A stretch of 64,000 nucleotides of DNA, from positions 186,001 to 250,000 of the forward strand of contig NZ_MOBK01000006.1 in assembly GCF_003732265.1 (NCBI RefSeq). The letters run 5' to 3'. Positions 25,198-35,030 of this stretch are shown here, in pieces; within the stretch, counting starts at the first letter, position 1; each line of letters starts with the position of its first letter. The translations under genes were made by a program, and so were the position numbers. Under the pieces are notes generated by a model. That model was not told the DNA's origin and did not search any database. It was given only the letters and a program-made list of their open reading frames with translations. Source of the stretch: Pseudomonas brassicacearum. Its GTDB lineage: Bacteria > Pseudomonadota > Gammaproteobacteria > Pseudomonadales > Pseudomonadaceae.

Positions 25198-25210
<13 letters not shown>
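24152..25210 (+). CDS. truD: tRNA pseudouridine(13) synthase TruD
   Basis: 352-residue enzyme that isomerises uridine 13 of some tRNAs, notably tRNA-Glu. The catalytic aspartate is D81 in [17 protein letters not shown]. The TruD signature region [17 protein letters not shown] is present, with the TRUD insertion domain after it. The ATG overlaps the ispF stop (ATGA), and its 3' end overlaps surE by 13 nt, so translation of the three is likely coupled. Confidence 0.94.
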
Positions 25211-26624
<1,414 letters not shown>

Positions 26625-26835
26625 GCATTTGTTTTGGCGCGCTGAATTCTCTTCGATTGGCCGTGTCTTACAGCGGCATCGATTGGTTAAACGGTATTTA
26701 TCGTCAGTCAGCAAACGTGTGCGCGGAGCGAATTCGCTTCATTAAAGGTAAAGCCTGTTCGGCCCGTTATACTTGCGACATCTCGAGCCGGAACACGGCA
26801 ATCCACAATTTCAGCCACCACAAAGGGAGCGGCGG

Positions 26836-27693
26836 GTGAGTCTCACAGTCATTGCGCAGCGTATGAGTACAACGAGCTTTCAGCGCCTGGTGACTGGCCT
26901 TGTCTTGAGCACCTTGCTGGTCGGTTGCTCCAGCACCAAATCGAGTAACGTCGGCGTCGTCGATCGCAACAACGCGGCCCCCCAGCGTCCGGCAACGACG
27001 ACGGGCCAGTATGTCGTTCGGCCAAAAGACACCCTGTTCTCGATCGCTTTTCGCTACGGCTGGGACTACAAAGCCCTCGCAGCACGGAACAATATTCCTA
27101 CACCCTATACGATCCATCCGGGTCAGATAATTCGCTTCGATGGTCGCACCGGATCAACGCCGACAGCGGTGAGCAGTACTACCGATTCAACACCTTCGTC
27201 GTCGCTGAAAACCACGGTAATCCGGCGCCAGCCGAATGGCGCAACCACCAGTACTACGGTGGTTGCACCGTCCGTCGCCAACAAACCTGCACCCGCTCCA
27301 CTGCCTCCAGCCGGCCCGGCCCCGACCGGCTGGGGATGGCCATCTAATGGCATTCTGATTGGAAAATTCTCCTCAAACGGTAGTTTGAATAAAGGAATTG
27401 ATATCGCCGGAGATTTGGGACAGCCTGTTTTAGCTGCGTCTGATGGGACGGTGGTATACGCCGGGAGTGGCTTAAGGGGCTACGGCGAATTAGTCATCAT
27501 CAAACACAGCGAAACCTACGTCAGTGCCTACGGACATAACCGCAGGCTGTTGGTTCGGGAGGGGCAGCAGGTCAAAGTCGGACAGACAATTGCCGAAATG
27601 GGGTCAACGGGTACAGACCGGGTGAAACTGCATTTTGAGATTCGCCGCCAAGGTAAACCTGTAGATCCGCTGCAATTCCTGCCACGTCGTTGA
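26836..27693 (+). CDS. nlpD: Murein-hydrolase activator lipoprotein NlpD
   Basis: 285-residue outer-membrane lipoprotein. A signal peptide ends in the lipobox LVGC. A LysM domain follows (YVVRPKDTLFSIAFRYGWDYKALAARNN split over about residues 60-105), then a Pro/Thr-rich linker and a C-terminal LytM/M23 domain. The zinc ligands of active M23 peptidases are not kept (NKGIDIAGD in place of HxxxD; KLHFEI in place of HLH), so this is the degenerate NlpD type that activates an amidase in cell separation. The GTG at 26836 is preceded by GGGAGCGGCGG. In related species a main rpoS promoter lies inside this gene. Confidence 0.88.
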   Translation: MSLTVIAQRMSTTSFQRLVTGLVLSTLLVGCSSTKSSNVGVVDRNNAAPQRPATTTGQYVVRPKDTLFSIAFRYGWDYKALAARNNIPTPYTIHPGQIIRFDGRTGSTPTAVSSTTDSTPSSSLKTTVIRRQPNGATTSTTVVAPSVANKPAPAPLPPAGPAPTGWGWPSNGILIGKFSSNGSLNKGIDIAGDLGQPVLAASDGTVVYAGSGLRGYGELVIIKHSETYVSAYGHNRRLLVREGQQVKVGQTIAEMGSTGTDRVKLHFEIRRQGKPVDPLQFLPRR

Positions 27694-27799
27694 TTTGTTA
27701 GCCAGCCTGTTCCGTCACGTAGAGGGAACAGGCTCCAGCGTTGCCAAGGATAAAGGCGCCGCTCGAGCTTGAGGTCGAACTCACCAAAGGACTATAACA

Positions 27800-28807
27800 A
27801 TGGCTCTCAGTAAAGAAGTGCCGGAGTTTGACATCGACGATGAGGTTCTCCTGATGGAGACCGGCATCGCCACGGATTCGATGTCGAATGATGAAGGGGC
27901 AGCTCCACCTTCCGTTCGTGCTAAATCCAAACACTCCGCTTCGTTAAAACAGCACAAGTACATTGATTACACGCGGGCACTCGATGCCACGCAGCTGTAC
28001 CTCAATGAAATCGGCTTTTCCCCATTGCTCTCCCCGGAAGAAGAAGTTCATTTTGCGCGCTTGTCGCAAAGTGGCGATCCGGCCGGGCGCAAGCGCATGA
28101 TTGAAAGCAACCTGCGGCTGGTGGTTAAAATCGCCCGGCGTTACGTCAATCGTGGGCTGTCGCTGCTGGACCTGATCGAAGAGGGCAACCTCGGCCTGAT
28201 CCGGGCAGTGGAGAAGTTCGACCCCGAACGCGGCTTCCGCTTTTCGACCTACGCAACCTGGTGGATTCGTCAGACCATCGAGCGCGCGATCATGAATCAG
28301 ACCCGGACCATCCGGTTGCCGATCCATGTGGTCAAGGAGCTGAACGTGTACCTGCGGGCCGCACGGGAGCTGACGCAAAAACTCGATCACGAACCCTCAC
28401 CCGAAGAAATCGCCAACCTGCTGGAAAAACCAGTGGGCGAGGTCAAGCGCATGCTCGGCTTGAACGAGCGGGTCTCTTCGGTCGACGTCTCGCTGGGTCC
28501 GGATTCGGATAAAACCCTGCTGGACACCCTGACTGATGACCGACCAACCGACCCGTGTGAACTGCTGCAGGACGATGATCTGTCCCAAAGCATCGATCAG
28601 TGGCTGTCGGAGCTGACCGACAAGCAACGCGAAGTGGTGGTGCGTCGCTTTGGCCTGCGCGGTCACGAGAGCAGCACGCTTGAAGACGTAGGCCTGGAGA
28701 TCGGCCTGACCCGGGAACGAGTCAGACAGATTCAGGTAGAAGGCCTGAAGCGTCTTCGGGAGATTCTCGAGAAAAACGGCCTGTCGAGCGAGTCGCTGTT
28801 TCAATAA
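27800..28807 (+). CDS. rpoS: RNA polymerase sigma factor RpoS
   Basis: 335-residue stationary-phase sigma-70 family factor. Region 1.2 contains [19 protein letters not shown]. Region 2 includes [19 protein letters not shown] and the -10 recognition part [16 protein letters not shown]. Region 3 is near [14 protein letters not shown], and region 4 has the -35 helix-turn-helix around [19 protein letters not shown]. The length and the nlpD-rpoS-rsmZ order are those of Pseudomonas. The ATG follows AAAGGAC. Confidence 0.97.
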   Translation: MALSKEVPEFDIDDEVLLMETGIATDSMSNDEGAAPPSVRAKSKHSASLKQHKYIDYTRALDATQLYLNEIGFSPLLSPEEEVHFARLSQSGDPAGRKRMIESNLRLVVKIARRYVNRGLSLLDLIEEGNLGLIRAVEKFDPERGFRFSTYATWWIRQTIERAIMNQTRTIRLPIHVVKELNVYLRAARELTQKLDHEPSPEEIANLLEKPVGEVKRMLGLNERVSSVDVSLGPDSDKTLLDTLTDDRPTDPCELLQDDDLSQSIDQWLSELTDKQREVVVRRFGLRGHESSTLEDVGLEIGLTRERVRQIQVEGLKRLREILEKNGLSSESLFQ

Positions 28808-28833
28808 GCGATCGGTTCAACCGGTAGTAAAAG

Positions 28834-28858
28834 ACCCCGACTGACTCGGGGTTTTTTA
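28834..28858 (+). terminator. Rho-independent terminator of rpoS
   Basis: Stem ACCCCGA / TCGGGGT (7 bp) with loop CTGAC is followed directly by six or more T. It lies 26 bp after the rpoS stop. Confidence 0.88.
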
Positions 28859-28905
28859 TTGCCTGCAAAGTGGGCGGGGATTGCCGCGGGTTTGTAGTCT
28901 TGCGC

Positions 28906-28923
28906 TGTAAGTCTTTGCTTACT
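28906..28923 (+). promoter_or_regulatory. GacA-type upstream activating sequence of rsmZ
   Basis: TGTAAG-TCTTTG-CTTACT is an 18-bp imperfect palindrome matching the known GacA upstream box TGTAAGNNATNNCTTACA except in the last base and the centre. It lies 190 bp upstream of the inferred rsmZ start, the distance reported for rsmZ in pseudomonads. GacA bound here would switch on the small RNA. Confidence 0.82.
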
Positions 28924-29059
28924 CTTTCGTAAGTGTTCGTTATTTTTACACGGCAGTCGTCGTCCATCTTCCTACATTGTAGTTTCTATCTTGATGATTT
29001 ATATGGATATTTGTTCTTGTTAAAAGCATATGACAAGCGTTTTTGGCGATCCCGGTCAA

Positions 29060-29087
29060 TTGCGCCTGGCTGGGAACTCTCTAATAT
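29060..29087 (+). promoter_or_regulatory. Core promoter of rsmZ
   Basis: TTGCGC (29060-29065) and TAATAT (29082-29087) are 16 bp apart, and the -10 ends 8 nt before the inferred start at 29096. It lies downstream of the GacA-type box. Confidence 0.65.
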
Positions 29088-29095
29088 CTGAACTG

Positions 29096-29223
29096 TGTCG
29101 ACGGACAGACACGCCCTTCAAGGAAGAGGGAACGGACATCGCAGGAAGCGATTCATCAGGACGATGAAAAGGAATACAGGGAATAGGGAAAAAATGTGGG
29201 CGGGTCAAACCGCCCCTTTTTTT
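29096..29223 (+). ncRNA. rsmZ: Small regulatory RNA RsmZ
   Basis: About 128 nt, between rpoS and fdxA, the conserved rsmZ site. It carries repeated GGA motifs (ACGGACA, AAGGAAG, AACGGACA, CAGGAAG, CAGGACG, AAGGAAT), several in predicted hairpin loops such as TGTCGACGGACAGACA at the 5' end. These bind the RsmA/RsmE (CsrA-type) translational repressors and titrate them, so that secondary metabolism and exoproduct genes are expressed under GacS/GacA control. The 3' end is a terminator hairpin (GGGCGG / CCGCCC, then C and T7). The identification comes from motif, length, position and the upstream box together. Confidence 0.93.
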
Positions 29224-29239
29224 GCCTGTAGAAAAGCAA

Positions 29240-29263
29240 AAAAGGCCCGCTAAGGGCCTTTTC
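29240..29263 (-). terminator. Terminator of fdxA (minus strand)
   Basis: AAAAGGCCC / GGGCCTTTT around a 4-nt loop (GCTA), with an A-run on its left that reads as a T-run on the minus strand. It lies 17 bp past the fdxA stop, facing the rsmZ terminator, so the two convergent genes each have an end signal. Confidence 0.75.
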
Positions 29264-29279
29264 GGGAACGCGGGGGAAA

Positions 29280-29618
29280 TCAGCGTTCGAGGTCTTTGAG
29301 CTTGGGGCCTACGGATTTGTTGATGACACGATCAAACTCTTCAGCGTCAGGCATCGAGTCTTTTTTCTCGGTGATATTCGGCCAAATTTCAGCCAGCTCA
29401 ACGTTCAGTTGAATGAATTCCTGCATTTCTGCTGGCACTTCATCTTCGGAGAAGATGGCCACGGCAGGGCATTCTGGTTCGCACAGTGCGCAGTCGATGC
29501 ACTCATCCGGGTGAATCACCAGGAAGTTCGGGCCTTCGTAAAAGCAGTCCACCGGACACACTTCTACGCAGTCGGTGTACTTGCACTTGATGCAGTTGTC
29601 GGTGACGACGAAGGTCAT
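29280..29618 (-). CDS. fdxA: 7Fe ferredoxin FdxA (3Fe-4S/4Fe-4S)
   Basis: 112-residue soluble electron carrier. The N-terminal cluster motifs are visible: [18 protein letters not shown] for the first site and [12 protein letters not shown] for the second, after which comes an acidic C-terminal extension of about 55 residues, as in Azotobacter ferredoxin I. The start MTFVVTDNC at 29618 follows an A-rich SD on the minus strand (GGAGAAAA); the in-frame ATG at 29660 is upstream and not needed. It lies between rsmZ and mutS. Confidence 0.95.
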   Translation of the reverse strand: MTFVVTDNCIKCKYTDCVEVCPVDCFYEGPNFLVIHPDECIDCALCEPECPAVAIFSEDEVPAEMQEFIQLNVELAEIWPNITEKKDSMPDAEEFDRVINKSVGPKLKDLER

Positions 29619-29760
29619 TTCTAATTTTCTCCTCAGGCGGCGGCAGCGGAGCCCCTTCACGTTGGGGTCGCCAGGTTCGGGAGCGATAGTCTGCTGGCCA
29701 GGCTATTAGCCAGCAGCATCCCAAACCGCGCGAGATTCTAACAGCTTGCAGGCAAGTGCG

Positions 29761-32340
29761 TTAGATCCGGTTCTTTAGTGTATAGAGCATTTCGAGCGCA
29801 CGGCGCGGCGTCATGTCATCCAGATTGAGCTTGGTCAATTCATCCAGCACCGGGTGCGGCAGGCTGGCGAACATGTCGCTTTGCTGCGGCGCGGCCGGTT
29901 TGCCCTTGGCAGGCGCAGGCATTTCATGGGGCAGGGCGGTGGCTTCCAGGCGACCCAAGTGTTCGCGAGCACGCACAATCACTTCGCTCGGCACGCCGGC
30001 CAATTGCGCTACGGCCAGGCCGTAACTCTGGCTGGCAGGCCCAGGCAACACGTGGTGCAGGAACACGATGCGTTCGTTGTGCTCGGTGGCATTGAGGTGA
30101 ACGTTGGCCACTAGCGGTTGCGCCTCCGGCAGTACCGTCAGCTCGAAGTAGTGGGTCGCGAACAGCGTGTAAGCGCGCAAATACGCCAGTCGCTCGGCAG
30201 CCGCCCAGGCCAGGGACAGACCATCGAAGGTGCTGGTGCCGCGACCGACTTCGTCCATCAGCACCAGGCTGCGTTCGGTGGCGTTGTGCAAAATGTTCGC
30301 GGTTTCGCTCATTTCAACCATGAAGGTCGAACGGCCCCCCGCCAGGTCATCGCTGGAACCGATCCGGGTGAAAATCCGGTCCACCAGGGACAGTTCGCAA
30401 CTGGCCGCCGGCACGAAGCTGCCGATGTGCGCGAGCAACACGATCAACGCGGTCTGACGCATGTAGGTGGATTTACCGCCCATGTTTGGACCGGTGATTA
30501 CCAGCATGCGCGTGTTGTCGTCAAGGCTCAGGTCGTTGGCCACAAACGGCGTGCTCAGCACTTGCTCGACCACCGGGTGACGACCTTGGGTGATGCGCAT
30601 GCAAGGCTCGTCGACGAAGCGCGGGCAGTTCAGGTCGAGGTTCAGCGCGCGTTCGGCGAGGTTGCTCAGTACGTCCAGTTCGGCCAGCGCCGCGGCGGTG
30701 TCCTGCAGTGGTGGCAATTGGGCGATCAGGTCTTCGAGCAGCGCTTCGTAAAGCATCTTCTCGCGGGCCAGGGCACGGCTCTTGGCCGACAGAGCCTTGT
30801 CCTCGAACGCCTTGAGTTCCGGCGTGATGAAACGCTCGGCACCTTTCAGCGTCTGGCGGCGGATGTAGTCGGCCGGCGCCGACTCGGCCTGTTTGCTCGG
30901 CAACTCAATGAAGTAGCCGTGAATGCGGTTGTAACCGACCTTCAGGTGCGACAGACCGGTGCGGGCTTTCTCGCGTGCTTCCAGATCAATCAGGAACTGC
31001 CCGGCGTTTTCGCTGAGCGATTGCAGATCGTCGAGTTCGCTGTCGTAACCGGTCTTCAACACGCCGCCGTCACGGATCACCGCAGGCGGGTTGTCGATGA
31101 TGGCTTTTTCCAGCAGCGCCGCCAGTTCCGGGTAGGTGCTGGTGGTCTTGGCCAGTTGAATGATGTGCGGCGCTTCCAGCTCGGTCATTGCCACTTGCAA
31201 CTCAGGCAAAGCGCCCAGAGCATCGCGCAGACGAGCGAGGTCGCGAGGGCGGGCATTGCGCAGGCCGATCCGCGCCAGAATCCGCTCGATGTCGCCGATT
31301 TCCTTGAGCTGCGGTTGCAGTTTCTCGAAGCGGTAGCCGTCGAGCAGGCAGGTGATCGAGGTCTGACGCGCCAGCAACACGGTCAAATCCCGCAGCGGAC
31401 GGTTCAACCAACGGGTCAGCAAGCGGCTGCCCATGGCGGTTTGGCAGCGATCGACTACCGATTGCAGGGTGTTGTCGCGACCACCGGCCAGGTTGGTGTC
31501 CAGTTCCAGGTTGCGACGGCTCGCGCCATCCAGCACCACAGTGTCATCCAGACGCTCATGACGCAGGCTGCGCAAATGCGGCAGGGCGGTGCGCTGGGTT
31601 TCCTTGGCGTAGCTGAGCAGGCAACCGGCAGCGCCGATGGCCAGGGTCAGGTTCTCGCAGCCAAAACCTTTAAGGTCTTGAGTCGAAAACTGTTGGCACA
31701 GACTTTTCAGCGCCGAATCTCGCTCGAAATCCCACGGTGCACGGCGACGAACCCCACGACGTTTTTCCGCCGGCAGATCCTTCGGCCAATCGTCCGGGAT
31801 CATCAGCTCGACCGGATTGACCCGCTCCAGCTCCGCCAGCAGGTTTTCCCAACCCTTGATTTCCAGCACCGTGAAATTGCCACTGGTGATGTCCAGCACG
31901 GCCAGGCCGAACAGACGCTCGTCCCCCAGCACGGCAGCAATCAGGTTGTCCCGACGCTCATCCAGCAGCGCTTCATCACTGACCGTGCCCGGCGTGATGA
32001 TCCGCACCACCTGACGATCCACCGGCCCTTTACTGGTCGCCGGATCACCGACCTGCTCACAAATCACCACCGACTCGCCGAGCTTGACCAGTTTCGCCAG
32101 GTAACCTTCCGCGGCGTGGTAAGGAATCCCACACATCGGAATCGCTTGCCCCGCCGACTGCCCACGAGCAGTCAGGGTGATGTCCAGCAACTTGGCGGCC
32201 TTCTTCGCGTCTTCGTAGAAGATCTCGTAGAAGTCACCCATGCGGTAGAACATCAACTGGTCAGGGTGCTGGTTCTTCAGGCGCCAGTACTGCTGCATCA
32301 TCGGCGTGTGGGAAGACAGATCGGAGATGGCTTTATTCAT
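29761..32340 (-). CDS. mutS: DNA mismatch repair protein MutS
   Basis: 859-residue ATPase that recognises mismatches and small loops and starts methyl-directed repair with MutL. Domain I has the mismatch-reading motif [14 protein letters not shown]. Connector and lever domains follow; the ATPase domain has Walker [14 protein letters not shown], Walker B-type [16 protein letters not shown], and the THYFELT motif. The C-terminus has an [18 protein letters not shown] tail similar to the dimer/tetramer region. The ATG at 32340 (MNKAISDL) matches Pseudomonas MutS; the open frame runs further upstream to 32547 without homology. Confidence 0.96.
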   Translation of the reverse strand: MNKAISDLSSHTPMMQQYWRLKNQHPDQLMFYRMGDFYEIFYEDAKKAAKLLDITLTARGQSAGQAIPMCGIPYHAAEGYLAKLVKLGESVVICEQVGDPATSKGPVDRQVVRIITPGTVSDEALLDERRDNLIAAVLGDERLFGLAVLDITSGNFTVLEIKGWENLLAELERVNPVELMIPDDWPKDLPAEKRRGVRRRAPWDFERDSALKSLCQQFSTQDLKGFGCENLTLAIGAAGCLLSYAKETQRTALPHLRSLRHERLDDTVVLDGASRRNLELDTNLAGGRDNTLQSVVDRCQTAMGSRLLTRWLNRPLRDLTVLLARQTSITCLLDGYRFEKLQPQLKEIGDIERILARIGLRNARPRDLARLRDALGALPELQVAMTELEAPHIIQLAKTTSTYPELAALLEKAIIDNPPAVIRDGGVLKTGYDSELDDLQSLSENAGQFLIDLEAREKARTGLSHLKVGYNRIHGYFIELPSKQAESAPADYIRRQTLKGAERFITPELKAFEDKALSAKSRALAREKMLYEALLEDLIAQLPPLQDTAAALAELDVLSNLAERALNLDLNCPRFVDEPCMRITQGRHPVVEQVLSTPFVANDLSLDDNTRMLVITGPNMGGKSTYMRQTALIVLLAHIGSFVPAASCELSLVDRIFTRIGSSDDLAGGRSTFMVEMSETANILHNATERSLVLMDEVGRGTSTFDGLSLAWAAAERLAYLRAYTLFATHYFELTVLPEAQPLVANVHLNATEHNERIVFLHHVLPGPASQSYGLAVAQLAGVPSEVIVRAREHLGRLEATALPHEMPAPAKGKPAAPQQSDMFASLPHPVLDELTKLNLDDMTPRRALEMLYTLKNRI

Positions 32341-32491
32341 CGGAAATTCAGGAAGACTCGTTGAAAGATGTAGGGCAAAAGGAGGGGCATCGGCCCGGCT
32401 TTTCCGCGATGGGCGCAAGATTACCATGGGCGGTCCGCCCGACGCAGGCATGAAAGCCCCACGGCACATTTCCACCGGATATGCACGAGCT

Positions 32492-32505
32492 ATGCAAAAC
32501 AGCAT
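32492..32505. promoter_or_regulatory. Possible repressor autoregulatory operator
   Basis: ATGC-AAAACA-GCAT is an inverted repeat 27 bp before the repressor ATG. It shares the ATGC/GCAT half-site with the array at 33363-33430. Its role as an autoregulatory site is inferred. Confidence 0.4.
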
Positions 32506-32532
32506 TTGTTTTCGGCGAAAAGAACAAGCACT

Positions 32533-33276
32533 ATGCGCGTTATGCAAAAACGCAACGTTTCTACCGTCTTAAGAGCACTGCTCGATCAACACGGGATCTC
32601 CCCCACGGAGCTTCACCGTCGCACCGGCGTGCCTCAATCCACACTCTCGCGGATCCTCAGCGGGAAGATCGTCGATCCTTCGGATAAGCACATCTCGAAG
32701 ATCGCCGAGTACTTCGCCGTGAGCACCGATCAGTTGCGTGGCCGTGCCGATGTTGCGCCTGCCGCCCATGCCGCGCGCGATGAAGTGCATTCCGAACTCA
32801 AGGACATAAGTCTGTGGGACGACGATACCCCCGTCGATGACGACGAGGTATCGGTCCCCTTTCTTCGCGAGGTTGAATTGGCTGCTGGATCAGGAAGATT
32901 CGTCATCGAAGAGAGCGAGCGCTCTAGCCTGCGCTTCGGCAAGCGCAGCTTGCGCCACAACGGCGTGCAGTTCGACCAGGCCAAATGCGTGACGGTGCGC
33001 GGCAACAGCATGTTGCCGGTGCTGCGCGATGGCGCCACCGTTGGCGTGAACGCCGGCAAGTGCGGGATTGGCGACATCGTTGATGGCGACCTTTATGCGA
33101 TCAACCATAACGGCCAATTGCGAGTGAAGCAGCTCTATCGCCTGCCGACCGGTATCCGCCTGCGCAGCTTCAATCGCGATGAGCACCCGGACGAGGACTA
33201 CACCTTCCAGGAAATCCAGGAAGAGCAGATTGTCATCCTCGGTCACGTCTTCTGGTGGGGCATGTACGCCCGCTAA
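32533..33276 (+). CDS. CI/PrtR-like phage-type repressor with S24 self-cleavage domain
   Basis: 247-residue regulator. The N-terminal HTH_3 (XRE) domain covers about residues 10-65 ([21 protein letters not shown]). The C-terminal S24 domain has a likely self-cleavage bond A118-G119 in ELAAGSG, with the catalytic pair S159 (RGNSMLP) and K199 (LRVKQLY). This is the PrtR/CI type that RecA filaments trigger to cut itself, releasing prophage or tailocin genes. It lies right of mutS, at the tailocin insertion site of P. fluorescens. ATGs at 32533 and 32542 are both possible; neither has a strong SD. It is not LexA: the HTH is of the XRE type. Confidence 0.88.
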   Translation: MRVMQKRNVSTVLRALLDQHGISPTELHRRTGVPQSTLSRILSGKIVDPSDKHISKIAEYFAVSTDQLRGRADVAPAAHAARDEVHSELKDISLWDDDTPVDDDEVSVPFLREVELAAGSGRFVIEESERSSLRFGKRSLRHNGVQFDQAKCVTVRGNSMLPVLRDGATVGVNAGKCGIGDIVDGDLYAINHNGQLRVKQLYRLPTGIRLRSFNRDEHPDEDYTFQEIQEEQIVILGHVFWWGMYAR

Positions 33277-33293
33277 CCTCGCCACCTACAGAT

Positions 33294-33320
33294 AAACCCG
33301 CCATCGAGCGGGTTTTTTTC
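33294..33320 (+). terminator. Terminator of the repressor gene
   Basis: Stem AAACCCGC / GCGGGTTT (8 bp) with a 6-nt loop followed by further T residues, 18 bp after the repressor stop. It separates the repressor transcript from the downstream promoter. Confidence 0.85.
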
Positions 33321-33362
33321 CGCCTGTCAAAAACCGCCTGAGCCTTTGTTCGTGGGGCTTTC

Positions 33363-33430
33363 ATGCACCAATGCATTCTAAATGCATAAACAAATGCATT
33401 TGTACATTGACTGTATATGCATCCATGCAT
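33363..33430. promoter_or_regulatory. ATGCAT operator array
   Basis: Five ATGCAT and one ATGCAC hexamers lie within 68 bp, starting at 33363, 33371, 33382, 33394, 33417 and 33425. The pair at 33371 and 33382 forms a perfect inverted repeat (ATGCATT-CTA-AATGCAT). The array is directly between the repressor gene and the holin, in AT-rich DNA, and two copies fall inside the spacer of a good promoter. These are most simply read as binding sites of the neighbouring repressor. Confidence 0.7.
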
Positions 33431-33435
33431 ATTCT
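33407..33435 (+). promoter_or_regulatory. Predicted lysis-cassette promoter
   Basis: TTGACT (33407-33412) and TATTCT (33430-33435) are separated by 17 bp. The spacer contains two ATGCAT sites, so a bound repressor would block RNA polymerase. It points toward the holin and endolysin. About 340 bp of leader follow before the holin ATG. Confidence 0.6.
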
Positions 33436-33666
33436 TTGTCTCAAGCCGCTCAACAAAGCAGCTCGAAACGAAGTTCTTGGTTCCACCACAAAGGCAGCGA
33501 TGAACCGGCCTCAACGGTTCAAAGGGTTGGCAACTGACCCGGGTGTGCAGCGTAAAGCACCAGAAGCAGTTATCCGGCGGGCAGGGACCGCGGTCGGAAA
33601 AACAATATGAATGGACTCGTACCGCGCCAGTAGCGCCGAAAGGTCAACGCAGGACCGCATTACTGA

Positions 33667-33695
33667 AAAGCCCGGAACGATGCCGGGCTTTTTGG
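33667..33695 (+). terminator. Terminator hairpin in the leader of the holin gene
   Basis: AAAGCCCGG / CCGGGCTTT with a 7-8 nt loop and TT after it, 78 bp upstream of the holin start and downstream of the predicted promoter. Transcription must pass it to reach the lysis genes, so it may be an attenuator or the relic end of a deleted small gene. The 33436-33666 stretch otherwise holds only a weak 36-codon frame (ATG at 33500) with no recognisable product. Confidence 0.65.
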
Positions 33696-33772
33696 AATGC
33701 CTACCTTCCATCAGGCACCTCAAGAAAACACCGCTTAAAGAACCACTCATCAATCACTCCCGGAGGCGTGAC

Positions 33773-34120
33773 ATGACAAACGAGCAACTAGCGTTGCTGG
33801 ACATGCCAATCTGGCTCGTCATCGTCCTTGCCCTGGTGGGTGGGGTGTCCGGCGAAATGTGGCGCGCCGACAAGGACGGCGCTCGCGGCTGGTCACTGCT
33901 GCGACGCCTGGCCTTGCGCTCCGGGGCCTGCATGGTGTGCGGGGTCTCGGCCATCATGCTGCTGTATGCAGCCGGCGTGTCGATCTGGGCGGCTTGTGCA
34001 TTTGGCTGCCTGACAGCGATGGCTGGGGCCGACGTATCCATCGGGCTTTACGAGCGCTGGGCTTCGAAGCGCATTGATGTGTGCGATGTGCCCCCGCGTG
34101 ACACCCATCAGGATCGCTGA
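33773..34120 (+). CDS. Phage/tailocin-type holin
   Basis: 115-residue membrane protein. Hydrophobic segments lie at about residues 11-30 (MPIWLVIVLALVGGVSG), 50-70 (CMVCGVSAIMLLYAAG) and 70-92 (WAACAFGCLTAMAGADV), and the C-terminus is short and charged. This is the size and topology of holins that open the inner membrane for an endolysin, and an endolysin gene follows 128 bp downstream. The ATG at 33773 has a strong SD (CCGGAGG); the open frame runs upstream to 33611 across the terminator and is not used. The family is assigned from topology, context and the segment VGGVSGEMWRADKDG. Confidence 0.8.
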   Translation: MTNEQLALLDMPIWLVIVLALVGGVSGEMWRADKDGARGWSLLRRLALRSGACMVCGVSAIMLLYAAGVSIWAACAFGCLTAMAGADVSIGLYERWASKRIDVCDVPPRDTHQDR

Positions 34121-34248
34121 AACTCAAGCCCAATGGATTGGCGAACAGTGGTGCCGACCGGCATCCGGCCTGCAAGGACGCAGGTCTCCCACGGCCAGTG
34201 CCGTTCATTCAAATCCACCATAAACGGTTTATTGACCGAGGACCTTTT

Positions 34249-34812
34249 ATGCCGCTAACCGATGGGCAACTGCTAAAAATCATGCCCAACGCCCGCGTCC
34301 AAACGGGCGTTTTCATTTCTGCGCTCAATGCCGCCATGGCTCGTTTCAACATCAATACCCCGAAACGTATCGCCGTCTTCCTCGCGCAAGTCGGCCATGA
34401 GTCCGGGCAACTGCAATACGTTCGTGAACTTGGCGCTGACCACTATCTGAGCAAATACGACACCGGTGCCTTGGCCTCTCGCTTGGGTAACTCGCCCGCG
34501 CAGGATGGTGATGGTCAAAAGTACCGCGGCCGTGGCCTGATCCAGATCACCGGCCGCGATAACTACCGCCAATGCAGTCTTGGATTGTTCGGCGATGATC
34601 GCTTGCTGTTTATTCCGCAACTGTTGGAAAAACCCCAATGGGCCGCCGAGTCAGCGGCCTGGTTCTGGGCGCAGAACGGCCTTAACGAACTCGCCGATCA
34701 CGACCAGTTCAACAGCATCACCCGACGCATCAATGGCGGGCTAAACGGCTTGCAGGATCGTCTGCAACTCTGGGCTCGGGCGAGGGCGGTGCTGTGCCAG
34801 CCTTCGGTCTGA
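34249..34812 (+). CDS. GH19-type endolysin (phage lysozyme)
   Basis: 187-residue glycoside hydrolase family 19 protein of the phage-endolysin type, expected to cut peptidoglycan after the holin opens the membrane. Motifs are the catalytic-glutamate segment FLAQVGHESGQLQYVRE (E51, E60) and KYRGRGLIQITGRDNYR, then the C-terminal TRRINGG. No signal peptide is seen, which fits holin-dependent release. The ATG at 34249 follows ACCGAGGACC. Open frame extends upstream to 34138 without family resemblance. It is normally the last-but-one gene of tailocin clusters at this site. Confidence 0.9.
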   Translation: MPLTDGQLLKIMPNARVQTGVFISALNAAMARFNINTPKRIAVFLAQVGHESGQLQYVRELGADHYLSKYDTGALASRLGNSPAQDGDGQKYRGRGLIQITGRDNYRQCSLGLFGDDRLLFIPQLLEKPQWAAESAAWFWAQNGLNELADHDQFNSITRRINGGLNGLQDRLQLWARARAVLCQPSV

Positions 34813-34956
34813 TCGCTTGGCGGGTTATTGGCGGTACTTGCCCCGGCGCATGCTCAACGAATTGTCGTCATCACCGACACCGGGGACCGTGGACTGATTG
34901 CCTTGCAGGCTTGTCAGGCCTATATCAGAGCCCTTGCGCCCTCACATCTTGATTGA
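34813..34956 (+). pseudogene. Possible remnant of a spanin (Rz/LysB-like) C-terminus
   Basis: In frame with, and just after, the endolysin stop there is an open stretch ending at TGA 34954-34956 whose last part reads TDTGDRGLIALQACQAYIRAL. The LQ-x-CQ-x-Y pattern recalls the C-termini of Rz/LysB-type spanins that follow endolysins, but there is no start codon or N-terminal part. The call is weak; it could be chance coding potential in GC-rich DNA. Confidence 0.25.
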
Positions 34957-35030
34957 TCCTGCGCCTTGCAAGCGCGATACGCTCGTGTACGGTAGTTCTC
35001 ATTCCGCTTCCGCTCGCTCAGGAGATGACC

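Noticed and set aside
30118..32364. 748-codon + strand frame opposite mutS
   Set aside because: Shadow of mutS; low-complexity Arg/Gln/His-rich translation typical of such frames.
32533..33276. Annotation of the repressor as LexA
   Set aside because: It has the S24 domain shared with LexA, but its N-terminus is an XRE-type helix-turn-helix, and it sits with holin and endolysin genes.
33410..33425. Possible LexA box CTGTATATGCATCCAT in the operator array
   Set aside because: The right half is CAT, not CAG, and the site is better explained by the repeated ATGCAT hexamers. The adjacent repressor is the more likely binder.
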